DNA from: Neisseriales bacterium
GTDB lineage: Bacteria; Pseudomonadota; Gammaproteobacteria; Burkholderiales; UBA11063
Direction of reading: 5' to 3'
DNA: 6,032 nt
Assembly: GCA_003538525.1 (NCBI GenBank)
Contig: DPRZ01000138.1
Coordinates: forward strand, 1-6,032
Below, piece by piece: positions 1 to 5,792 of this stretch (position 1 is the first letter of the stretch; each line of letters opens with the position of its first letter). The notes beneath the pieces were generated by a model. The model had not been told where the DNA came from. It saw only the letters and a list, made by a program, of their open reading frames with translations, and did no database searches. A program made the translations under genes and the position numbers.

Positions 1-85
1 AATTATCACGTAACGTTAGAGTCAAGCCCAAAATAAATTTAATTGCATTTTTGTATAAATTAATTCCCCACCAGTAATTATTCAC
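1..85 (-). CDS. possible 5' end of a gene running off the left edge (unknown product)
   Basis: Twelve bases past the dapE stop, on the same strand, a reading frame opens at GTG (85-83; an in-frame TTG sits at 88-86, directly after a TAG) and stays open for 28 codons to the window edge. The conceptual peptide begins (M)NNYWWGINLYKNAIKF and continues with a hydrophobic G-L-T-L-T-L stretch. The composition looks protein-like, and the position fits a gene co-transcribed with dapE. However, there is no clear Shine-Dalgarno sequence, and 28 open codons could occur by chance. I do not recognise the family. If it is not coding, this stretch is simply the dapE 3' flank, and I see no terminator hairpin in it. 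Confidence 0.3.
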   Translation of the reverse strand, partial: MNNYWWGINLYKNAIKFILGLTLTLRDN

Positions 86-97
86 CAACTAAAACAA

Positions 98-1240
98 TTA
101 ATTAACAAAAATAGCGTGTAATAATTTATTGTAAATTTTTTCTAAATTAGTTAGGTCGGCTAAAGTTGTTGCCTCATTAATTTGATGAATACTCTCATTA
201 CGCACGCCAAATTCAATAATTTCATCACTCACCGCAATTAAAAAGCGCCCATCCGAAGTGCCACCATCGGTTTTAAGCAGAGGAGCAATTCCACAAACCG
301 CTTCAATCGCTTGACTACAACACTCGACCAATTTACCAACTTGTGTCATAAATGGTTGTGCTGAGTGGTTCCATGACAGGCTATATTCCAAATTATGTTT
401 TTGCAAAACCGCATTCACTTGCAGTTGTAGACTTTCAGCACTATGTTCGGTATTATAGCGAAAATTAAAATTTGTCTTTAATTCGCCTGGAATTACATTC
501 GTAACCCCTAAACCAGAATTTAAATTCGCAAATTGCAAACTAGTTGCAGGAAAATACTGATTCCCGTGATCCCAAATCTGCGAACTTAACTCAGCTAAAG
601 CAGGCGCAAAACTATGAATGGGGTTAACACACAAATGCGGGTAAGCAATATGCCCTTGTTTACCATGCACCACTAGGTCACCGGTTAAAGAACCACGCCG
701 CCCAACTTTAATCGTATCACCCAACTGAGTAACACACGAAGGTTCACCAACTAAGCAATAATTTAGGCGTTGGCTATTTTGCTGTAAATATTCAACCATT
801 AATGGTGTTCCATCAACCGCACTACCCTCTTCATCTGAGGTGATGAGCAATTTAATCTGATAACTATCTGGAGCGTTCTTTTCAATAAAATCAGCCAATG
901 CCAATAAAAATGCCGCAATTGCGCCCTTCATATCCGCAACACCACGTCCAATTAATTTATCGCCAATTTGCTGTAATTTAAATGGTTCTTGCGTAATCCA
1001 CTGGGTTACATCACCCGTTGGCACGACATCAACATGCCCTGCAAAAGCAAAAACTGTCGAACCAGTTCCAAGCGTGGCAATTAAGTTCGTGGTTTGATTG
1101 CGCTTTAAGCGAACACAGCTCCCACCTAAGTTTTCAACAAATGCCGCAATATAATCCAAACTACCAGCATCACAGGGTGTTACCGATTCAAAAGCAATCA
1201 AATCGGTCAGTAAATTAATTAATTTTATTTTATTTGTCAT
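98..1240 (-). CDS. dapE: DapE, succinyl-diaminopimelate desuccinylase
   Basis: A cytosolic M20-family metallohydrolase that converts N-succinyl-LL-2,6-diaminopimelate to LL-diaminopimelate and succinate, late in the succinylase branch of lysine and peptidoglycan meso-DAP synthesis. The 380 residues match the family length (about 375-380). Visible motifs are A-G-H69-V-D71-V-V-P (metal ligands), G-R-G-V-A-D103-M-K-G (bridging Asp), S-D-E137-E138-G (catalytic base and ligand), V-G-E166-P-S, the dimerisation-domain segment G-R-R-G-S near 180, N-V-I-P-G-E-L near 248, T-D-G-G-T-S-D-G-R-F near 324 and the C-terminal ligand in S-I-H352-Q-I-N-E. All expected di-zinc residues are present. A longer in-frame TTG start at 1252 is unlikely: that TTG overlaps the GGAG ribosome-binding site, which lies 6 nt before the ATG at 1240. 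The gene is divergent from feoA and shares its 163-bp upstream region. Related M20 peptidases (ArgE, CPG2) are alternatives, but the motif set favours DapE. Confidence 0.96.
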   Translation of the reverse strand: MTNKIKLINLLTDLIAFESVTPCDAGSLDYIAAFVENLGGSCVRLKRNQTTNLIATLGTGSTVFAFAGHVDVVPTGDVTQWITQEPFKLQQIGDKLIGRGVADMKGAIAAFLLALADFIEKNAPDSYQIKLLITSDEEGSAVDGTPLMVEYLQQNSQRLNYCLVGEPSCVTQLGDTIKVGRRGSLTGDLVVHGKQGHIAYPHLCVNPIHSFAPALAELSSQIWDHGNQYFPATSLQFANLNSGLGVTNVIPGELKTNFNFRYNTEHSAESLQLQVNAVLQKHNLEYSLSWNHSAQPFMTQVGKLVECCSQAIEAVCGIAPLLKTDGGTSDGRFLIAVSDEIIEFGVRNESIHQINEATTLADLTNLEKIYNKLLHAIFVN

Positions 1241-1294
1241 TACTCGCTCCAACTTTCATCGAAAAATCTTAACCTTATTTTAGCATAAAAACTT

Positions 1295-1324
1295 AATTTA
1301 CCCGCCGAGCTTAAATAATTTCAA
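1295..1324 (-). promoter_or_regulatory. candidate sigma-70 promoter of dapE
   Basis: Read on the minus strand, TTGAAA (1324-1319; 5 of 6 to TTGACA) is followed after 18 bp by TAAATT (1300-1295; 4 of 6 to TATAAT), about 55 bp upstream of the dapE ATG. It is the best hexamer pair I found there, but in AT-rich DNA such matches are common. Its upstream edge lies about 14 bp from the Fur palindrome, so Fur bound there might also influence dapE. Confidence 0.35.
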
Positions 1325-1330
1325 GAAAAA

Positions 1331-1361
1331 CTTACACATGAGAATCATTCTCATTTATAAT
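1331..1361 (+). promoter_or_regulatory. candidate feo operon promoter
   Basis: A perfect -10 hexamer TATAAT (1356-1361) lies about 43 bp before the feoA start, implying a start site near 1368 and a leader of about 36 nt. The -35 is weak: CTTACA (1331-1336) matches 4 of 6 but at a long 19-bp spacing. The Fur-type palindrome fills the spacer, so repressor and RNA polymerase would compete. A second TATAAA at 1370-1375 is a less likely -10. Confidence 0.6.
1338..1354. promoter_or_regulatory. Fur box (operator) of the feo operon
   Basis: A perfect 17-bp palindrome, ATGAGAAT-C-ATTCTCAT, centred on 1346. Its core TGAGAAT-N-ATTCTCA follows the 7-1-7 Fur recognition pattern TGATAAT-N-ATTATCA with one symmetrical substitution per half-site. 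It sits between the candidate -35 and -10 elements upstream of a ferrous-iron transport operon, the expected place for Fe2+-Fur repression. Confidence 0.88.
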
Positions 1362-1403
1362 AACCCCTGTATAAAATAACGTTATTATTGAAACGATCAA
1401 ACC

Positions 1404-1691
1404 ATGACACAGAACTTAATCTCTCTCGCTAAGCTTGGCAAATCGCAACGGTGCATCGTGCGGACAATTGATGAACGACTTTTGCCCCACAATGTGGAAT
1501 TAGAAGCTGGTGAACTCGAACGACGCATTCTTGAAATTGGTATTATTGAAGGTGTTGAATTAACTGTGCTACATTTCGGTTTAATTAATCGCGATCCAAT
1601 CGCAGTTCAACTCGGCTTTAATGGAACCACCATCGCAATTCGTCGCAATGAAGCGGCAATTATTTTAGTTGAATTACTCAATCAGGATTAA
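1404..1691 (+). CDS. feoA: FeoA, ferrous iron transport protein A
   Basis: A small cytosolic SH3-like protein of the Feo system, thought to bind FeoB and support its activity; its precise role is unsettled. The family signature is clear: L-E-R-R-I-L-E-I-G-I (38-47), E-G-V-E-L-T-V-L-H (49-57), R-D-P-I-A-V (63-68) and T-I-A-I-R-R-N-E-A (76-84). At 95 residues it is longer than the roughly 75-residue E. coli protein. The extra length is an N-terminal leader and a short segment around 21-36 between the first strand and the L-E-R-R helix, a layout I recall from alphaproteobacterial FeoA. It is the first gene of the operon, directly behind the Fur-controlled promoter. The only ribosome-binding candidate is weak (GAAACG, 8 nt before ATG). 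Its last codons contain the feoB ribosome-binding site, so translation of the two is probably coupled. Confidence 0.93.
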   Translation: MTQNLISLAKLGKSQRCIVRTIDERLLPHNVELEAGELERRILEIGIIEGVELTVLHFGLINRDPIAVQLGFNGTTIAIRRNEAAIILVELLNQD

Positions 1692-1693
1692 TA

Positions 1694-3625
1694 ATGCACC
1701 AAGAAAAACAACTTAAACATAAAACTTTGCACCAGCAAGAACATAAAATCAAAGCTCATCATCAGCAACATCCGCAAGAATTACGCGTCGCTCTGGTAGG
1801 TAAACCCAATTGCGGTAAAACCGTGTTATTTAATGCCTTAACTGGTAGTCGCCAAAAAGTAGCGAATTATTCTGGGGTTACCGTTGAAAAAAAACATGGT
1901 TACTTTAGTACCCCGCAAAACACCATGATTACTTTGGTCGATTTACCTGGCACTTACAGCCTACGTTCACGCAGCCCAGATGAAAAAGTGACCCGCGATG
2001 TGGTATTGAATCAATTCAATGAAGAAGAATCAATTGACGTCATTTTAGCGGTCATAGACGCCACCAATCTAAGTGGTTGCTTACGTTTGATTTTAGAACT
2101 CAAGCAAACGGGAATTCCACTCGTTGTGGCTCTAAACATGAGCGATTTGGCTAAGCTACGTGGTTTTGAATATGATCTTAAACAATTATCACAAATGCTT
2201 GACTGCCCAATTATTGAAACCGCCGCGACGCAAAAACAAGGTATTTACGAACTAGCCTCAGAATTAGATAAATATAAACAACTTGGTGGCAAAAACATCA
2301 ATCAATGGCAAGAGCCAACTCCTGAAATGGTGCGCAGTTATCACAAACGTGTTCACGAAATTATCCAAGTGGTGGAAACACGCCGTGGTTTACCTGCGCG
2401 CTGGTCAAATAAAATTGACAACATATTACTGCATCCATTTTTTGGCTTAGTGATTCTGTTAGCGATTCTATTTACGATGTTCCAAGCGGTGTTTAGCTGG
2501 GCAAGTATCCCGCAAGGGCTGCTGCAAGGAGTCTTTGACAGTGCTCAAGATTATGTCGCCAGCATTGACCCGCATAGTTTTGTGATAAGCTTGCTTGCCA
2601 ATGGTGTGATCGCTGGGGTGGGTTCAATTCTAGTCTTTTTACCACAAATTTTAACTATTTCACTGTTTATTATTTTGCTTGAAGACACCGGTTATATGGC
2701 GCGAGCGGCGTTTTTGATGGATAAATTAATGGGAGGCGTTGGCTTGCATGGACGCGCGTTTATTCCATTACTTTCAAGTTTCGCCTGTGCCATTCCAGGT
2801 ATCATGGCAACGCGCACCATCGAAAATCGCAAAGATCGCATTGTGACAATTCTAATTGCTCCACTCATGACGTGTTCCGCACGGCTCCCTGTATATACAC
2901 TTTTAATTAGCGCCTTTATTCCCGTCAAAACCATTTGGGGCTTTGCCAATCTACAGGGTTTAGTGATGTTTGCGCTGTTTGCCGCAGGAATTTTCTCTGG
3001 GTTAATTATGGCGTTCATCTTTAAATTTTTCTTTTTCCGTGGCGATCGTCAACCGTTAATTCTTGAATTACCGAGCTACAAAACTCCGAATCTATACAAC
3101 GTCTTAGTCGAATTGATTAAGCCCGCTAAAATGTTTATCAAACGCGCGGGAACAATTATTCTCTCAGTTATGATTATTATTTGGTTTTTATCCTCATTTC
3201 CTGGCGCGCCAGTTGGTGCAACTGATCCAGCAATTAATTACAGCATTGCTGGAATTGTGGGTAAATTTTTGCAACCACTGTTTGCCCCAATTGGTTTTGA
3301 TTGGCAAATTGTTGTCGCATTAATTCCTGGTATGGCGGCGCGTGAAGTTGCGGTATCAGTATTAGCAACTATTTTTGCTCTCAGTGGCAGCGAAGATGCA
3401 GTACGCCAAAGCTTAGCCACGGTCTTACAACACCAGTGGAGCATCGCAACCGCAATGTCGCTGATTACATGGTATGTTTTTGCACCACAATGTATTTCTA
3501 CTTTAGCCGTGGCTAAACGTGAAACCAACACATGGAGATGGCCAATTATCATGTTTGTCTATCAAATGATCTTGGCTTATGCGGCATCCTACGCTATATA
3601 CCATTTAACTCTAGCATTCATTTAA
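1694..3625 (+). CDS. feoB: FeoB, Fe(II) transporter with N-terminal G domain (short form, His-rich N-terminus)
   Basis: Inner-membrane ferrous iron transporter. After a histidine-rich tail (residues 1-30, 7 His) comes the G domain: G1 G36-K-P-N-C-G-K-T43, G2 around T63, G3 D83-L-P-G86, G4 N148-M-S-D151 and a G5-like E-T-A-A-T near 175. A helical linker (about 190-245) leads to the membrane part from about 249. Transport-domain hallmarks are E-D-T-G-Y-M-A-R-A-A-F (330-340), the two Gate segments with A-C365-A-I-P-G and T-C394-S-A-R-L-P, P-G-M-A-A-R-E near 545 and F-A-P-Q-C600. The conserved cysteines are all present. At 643 residues it lacks much of the length of the 773-residue E. coli protein, but the hallmark motifs are continuous, so it looks complete rather than truncated. 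The start is 2 bp after feoA, with AGGA 6 nt upstream; the next Met is at 78, inside the G domain, so the His tail is real if the gene is translated. Iron regulation comes through the upstream Fur box. Confidence 0.96.
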   Translation: MHQEKQLKHKTLHQQEHKIKAHHQQHPQELRVALVGKPNCGKTVLFNALTGSRQKVANYSGVTVEKKHGYFSTPQNTMITLVDLPGTYSLRSRSPDEKVTRDVVLNQFNEEESIDVILAVIDATNLSGCLRLILELKQTGIPLVVALNMSDLAKLRGFEYDLKQLSQMLDCPIIETAATQKQGIYELASELDKYKQLGGKNINQWQEPTPEMVRSYHKRVHEIIQVVETRRGLPARWSNKIDNILLHPFFGLVILLAILFTMFQAVFSWASIPQGLLQGVFDSAQDYVASIDPHSFVISLLANGVIAGVGSILVFLPQILTISLFIILLEDTGYMARAAFLMDKLMGGVGLHGRAFIPLLSSFACAIPGIMATRTIENRKDRIVTILIAPLMTCSARLPVYTLLISAFIPVKTIWGFANLQGLVMFALFAAGIFSGLIMAFIFKFFFFRGDRQPLILELPSYKTPNLYNVLVELIKPAKMFIKRAGTIILSVMIIIWFLSSFPGAPVGATDPAINYSIAGIVGKFLQPLFAPIGFDWQIVVALIPGMAAREVAVSVLATIFALSGSEDAVRQSLATVLQHQWSIATAMSLITWYVFAPQCISTLAVAKRETNTWRWPIIMFVYQMILAYAASYAIYHLTLAFI

Positions 3626-3638
3626 ATTGGAAATAATC

Positions 3639-3824
3639 ATGGAACACTATTTAGATATTTTAGTCATGTTATTAATTCTCTTGGGTGCAGGAATTTACCT
3701 ATATAAATTCTTTAAACGTGCTCGCGCAGGTTGTGGCAGTATCTGTTCTGGCTGTAGTAGCAGTTGCAAAACTAAACCCCGTCAGTTTAAAACAAAAACC
3801 ATTCAACTCAAGAAAATAGCTTAG
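3639..3824 (+). CDS. FeoB-associated Cys-rich single-pass membrane protein
   Basis: A 61-residue protein with one hydrophobic segment (about residues 5-24), then a basic stretch K-F-F-K-R-A-R, a cysteine cluster C32-X3-C36-X2-C39-X3-C43 among Gly and Ser, and a Lys-rich tail. This resembles the small FeoB-associated Cys-rich membrane proteins (the PF12669 type) found next to feoB in several phyla. The positive-inside rule would place the cysteines in the cytoplasm, where they could hold iron or an Fe-S cluster; that is inference. It is not an obvious FeoC, which is a winged-helix protein without a membrane segment. I chose ATG 3639 over the in-frame TTG at 3627 because GGAA sits 6 nt before the ATG and overlaps that TTG. 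It starts 13 bp after feoB, so it is very likely the third cistron of the operon. Confidence 0.8.
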   Translation: MEHYLDILVMLLILLGAGIYLYKFFKRARAGCGSICSGCSSSCKTKPRQFKTKTIQLKKIA

Positions 3825-3843
3825 TTCAATTTATAGTTCAAAC

Positions 3844-3871
3844 GCTAATTATCTCAAATTAGCTTTAATTT
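3844..3871 (+). terminator. weak hairpin, possible terminator of the feo operon
   Basis: GCTAATT (3844-3850) and AATTAGC (3857-3863) form a 7-bp stem with a 6-nt loop, followed by TTTAATTT. It begins 20 bp after the last feo stop codon. The stem is AT-rich and the T-run interrupted, so termination may be weak. A second small stem, TTTCAA (3869-3874) with TTGAAA (3882-3887), follows. Confidence 0.45.
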
Positions 3872-3898
3872 CAAACCTGAATTGAAAAATGCCGTGTT

Positions 3899-3910
3899 TA
3901 GCTTAAGCTA
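3899..3910. repeat. 12-bp perfect palindrome in the intergenic region
   Basis: TAGCTTAAGCTA reads the same on both strands and abuts the larger inverted repeat (the two share base 3910). It covers the place where a -35 element for the downstream TATAAT would lie, where the hexamers are poor (best TTAAGC at 3903-3908, 18-bp spacing). It could therefore be an activator or repressor site; no specific regulator can be named. Confidence 0.5.
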
Positions 3911-3940
3911 GTCGTATATTCTATAGTATAATATACGACT
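3910..3940. promoter_or_regulatory. 11-bp inverted repeat overlapping a perfect -10 box (candidate operator and promoter)
   Basis: AGTCGTATATT (3910-3920) and its exact reverse complement AATATACGACT (3930-3940) flank a 9-bp spacer. A consensus TATAAT lies at 3927-3932, straddling the spacer and right arm, about 50 bp before the permease ATG. Symmetry this long over a -10 suggests a repressor operator. Alternatives are an RNA hairpin in the leader, though there is no T-run, so an intrinsic terminator is unlikely. Confidence 0.5.
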
Positions 3941-3981
3941 GTTAATCATAATACTATCACAAAAGGTTCGTTCAGCCAACT

Positions 3982-5043
3982 ATGCAACAACAACTCATAA
4001 AACTTAAACCACTTTTATCTCTTTTAGCCGCAACCATACTGCTTTTTGCCATTACCGTTTTAATCGGTCGGGTATTAATTCCATTTATTAGTGCATTGAT
4101 TCTTGCTTATGTACTCAATCCATTAGTCGATCGCCTGCAAAATAAATATAAAATCAATCGCAAAATTAGCGCGTTGGTATTATCACTGTTAATTTTATGC
4201 ATTTTTATCGCCATTCCAGTTTATTTGGTTCCTGTCTTAATTGCTCAGTTCAAAGCGGTATTAGATAAAGTACCACAAATTATTACCCTACTCAATCATG
4301 GTTTGCTCCATAAATTTAATCTTCAATTAGGTACTAATTGGCAGCTCGACTTAAATAGTCTAAAACAGATTGCATTAGCCAACCAAGCCAAAATGAATAG
4401 CTTGGATTTAGTACAGCGCGTGGCGCAAAATGGCGTTATTTTAATTGAGATCTTAGTTTATTTAGTTTTAATTCCATTTGCGCTCTTTTATTCAATTATT
4501 GGCTGGCACAACATTCTTAAATTTTTTGATGAAATGATTCCACGTTCATTTACAACTCCAATGCATATGTTAGTGCGTGATATTGATACCATGCTTTCCT
4601 CATATTTACGTGGACAACTCTCGGTAATGTTTATTATGGCATGCTACTACGCGACTACCTTAACTCTAGTTGGTTTACCATCTGGTACCGCCATTGGAAT
4701 TATTACTGGTCTATTGGTGTTTATACCTTATTTAGGTGTGCTTTCAGGGCTAACTTTTGCCATGATTATTGGTTTAGCTCAATTTAGCAGCTCGGCTAAT
4801 TTATTAGCCATTTTTGCTGCATTTGCGGGTGGGCATGTTTTGGAGGGGGCGCTAGTAACTCCATTTTTAGTTGGCGGTAGAATTGGTCTGAATCCAATTA
4901 TGATTATTTTAGCCTTAATGGTTTTTGGTAAAGTTTTTGGTTTAGTCGGTGTGCTCTTAGCTCTGCCTTTATCAACTATCGCGGTGGTACTCTTACGCCA
5001 TGCCAAAAAATACTATAAAAGCACTCATTACTATAAAGATTAG
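3982..5043 (+). CDS. AI-2E-family (PerM-type) multipass inner-membrane permease
   Basis: A 353-residue integral membrane protein of the family that includes PerM, TqsA and YdiK, PF01594. Substrates differ between members and mostly are not known. The layout is typical: hydrophobic segments near 10-28, 31-48 and 63-88, a polar region (about 90-148), another segment at about 150-173, the amphipathic stretch ending S-S-Y-L-R-G-Q (206-212), then segments from 213 to 335 with V-G-L-P-S-G-T (230-236), F-I-P-Y-L-G (247-252), G-G-H-V-L-E-G (283-289), L-V-T-P (291-294), G-L-N-P (302-305) and G-V-L-L-A-L-P-L (323-330). It has about eight membrane spans and a Lys/Tyr-rich C-terminal tail. ATG 3982 is the only start codon before an in-frame stop. 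Its Shine-Dalgarno is poor: AAAAGG lies 15 nt away. It is 3 bp upstream of hda, a linkage seen in many proteobacteria. The family name does not establish quorum-signal transport. Confidence 0.9.
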   Translation: MQQQLIKLKPLLSLLAATILLFAITVLIGRVLIPFISALILAYVLNPLVDRLQNKYKINRKISALVLSLLILCIFIAIPVYLVPVLIAQFKAVLDKVPQIITLLNHGLLHKFNLQLGTNWQLDLNSLKQIALANQAKMNSLDLVQRVAQNGVILIEILVYLVLIPFALFYSIIGWHNILKFFDEMIPRSFTTPMHMLVRDIDTMLSSYLRGQLSVMFIMACYYATTLTLVGLPSGTAIGIITGLLVFIPYLGVLSGLTFAMIIGLAQFSSSANLLAIFAAFAGGHVLEGALVTPFLVGGRIGLNPIMIILALMVFGKVFGLVGVLLALPLSTIAVVLLRHAKKYYKSTHYYKD

Positions 5044-5046
5044 AGC

Positions 5047-5715
5047 ATGATACAGCAACAATTACTCGATTTATTCAATCGTGAATATGAGTTCAATAGT
5101 TTTATTGCGAATGGTAATGAAATTAGTGTGGCGAATTTACAAGGCTTTTCAAGTCAATTCACCCATCTTTATGGCGAACATTTAACGGGTAAAACGCATT
5201 TACTCAAAGCATGGATTAATTTAGCCAACCATAAATATCAGAGCGCGCTCTATTTAGATGCAACTACCTTACGTAATGGTGATTTACGTGGCGTTGATTT
5301 GAATTTATTTCGCTTTATTGCACTAGACAATATTGATTTACTTAATGATGAATTGCAAATTGAATTATTTGATGTGTTTAATCACATTAAATTAGCTAAT
5401 CGCGATAATTATTTATTAACCAGTTCCACTGTTAATTTAAATCATTCAACACTATTACGGATTGATTTAAAAACTCGCATTCACTCTGGAATGGTTTTTG
5501 CTTTAAAAAGTTTAACTGAAGATGAGTTATTTCATGCTTTAACAATTTATGCTAATCGTGAGGGAATTAAAATTGGTGCAACTGAATTGAAATACTTACT
5601 AACTCATTATGCGCGCAATCTGGGCAAATTAATTGAACTAATTAATCAAGTTAGCCAAGCTGCAACCATGCAAAAAAAACCAATTACAATTCCACTAATT
5701 AAACATAGTATGTAA
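5047..5715 (+). CDS. hda: Hda, DnaA-homologous AAA+ regulator of replication initiation
   Basis: A 222-residue cytosolic protein which, with the DNA-loaded sliding clamp, stimulates ATP hydrolysis by DnaA (RIDA) and so prevents over-initiation. Seen here: an N-terminal clamp-binding-like motif Q4-Q-L-L-D-L9-F; Walker A G43-E-H-L-T-G-K-T50; Walker B-like F-I-A-L-D94-N-I-D97; sensor 1 region L-L-T-S-S (123-127); a box VII-like D-L-K-T-R144 with the probable arginine finger; a sensor 2 region around R190-N-L-G-K; and the C-terminal signature K-P-I-T-I-P-L-I-K (211-219). It lacks a DnaA domain IV DNA-binding region, and the length suits Hda (about 220-240) rather than DnaA (about 450). DnaC-type loaders are another AAA+ option but fit less well. 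It begins 3 bp after the permease stop with only a weak AAAGA ribosome-binding site (5035-5039), suggesting translational coupling. Confidence 0.9.
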   Translation: MIQQQLLDLFNREYEFNSFIANGNEISVANLQGFSSQFTHLYGEHLTGKTHLLKAWINLANHKYQSALYLDATTLRNGDLRGVDLNLFRFIALDNIDLLNDELQIELFDVFNHIKLANRDNYLLTSSTVNLNHSTLLRIDLKTRIHSGMVFALKSLTEDELFHALTIYANREGIKIGATELKYLLTHYARNLGKLIELINQVSQAATMQKKPITIPLIKHSM

Positions 5716-5728
5716 TTTAAAAATAAGA

Positions 5729-5754
5729 TAGGCTACCCAAAGGCAGCCTAGTTT
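5729..5754. terminator. hairpin between convergent genes, probable bidirectional terminator
   Basis: TAGGCT (5729-5734) pairs with AGCCTA (5745-5750); inside, past an A-C mismatch, CC (5736-5737) pairs with GG (5742-5743) around a CAAA loop. On the plus strand it is followed only by GTTTG, 14 bp after the hda stop. On the minus strand the stem is followed by TCTTATTTTTAAATT, a better T-rich tail, so it may serve the small minus-strand gene even better than hda. Confidence 0.65.
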
Positions 5755-5792
5755 GCAATTAATTAGTTAATCTATTCGCTCATATAAAAAAA

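Noticed and set aside
1018..1218. Plus-strand open frame opposite the 5' part of dapE
   Set aside because: It lies entirely antisense to well-conserved dapE codons, has no ribosome-binding site I can see, and its product is Gln/His-rich without recognisable features.
1375..1386. 12-bp palindrome AATAACGTTATT in the feoA leader
   Set aside because: It is AT-rich and short, sits downstream of the likely start site, and matches no operator I know. Chance symmetry is plausible in this composition.
2692..3552. Two minus-strand open frames opposite feoB (2692-3018 and 3238-3552)
   Set aside because: Both overlap conserved FeoB transport-domain coding sequence, and their translations look like reverse-complement shadows with no family features.
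3639..3824. FeoC
   Set aside because: FeoC is a soluble winged-helix protein of about 75-80 residues; this product is 61 residues with a transmembrane helix and a compact Cys cluster.
3910..3940. Intrinsic terminator at the 11-bp inverted repeat
   Set aside because: No T-run follows either arm, and a consensus -10 overlaps the repeat, so an operator or promoter reading fits better.
4779..5006. Minus-strand open frame opposite the permease gene
   Set aside because: It is antisense to conserved permease motifs, and its Lys/Pro/Thr-rich product is typical of a shadow frame.
3982..5043. Quorum-sensing autoinducer-2 exporter
   Set aside because: The family name derives from one member. Nothing in the window (no luxS or lsr genes) supports an AI-2 role, and linkage to hda is common for permeases of this family generally.
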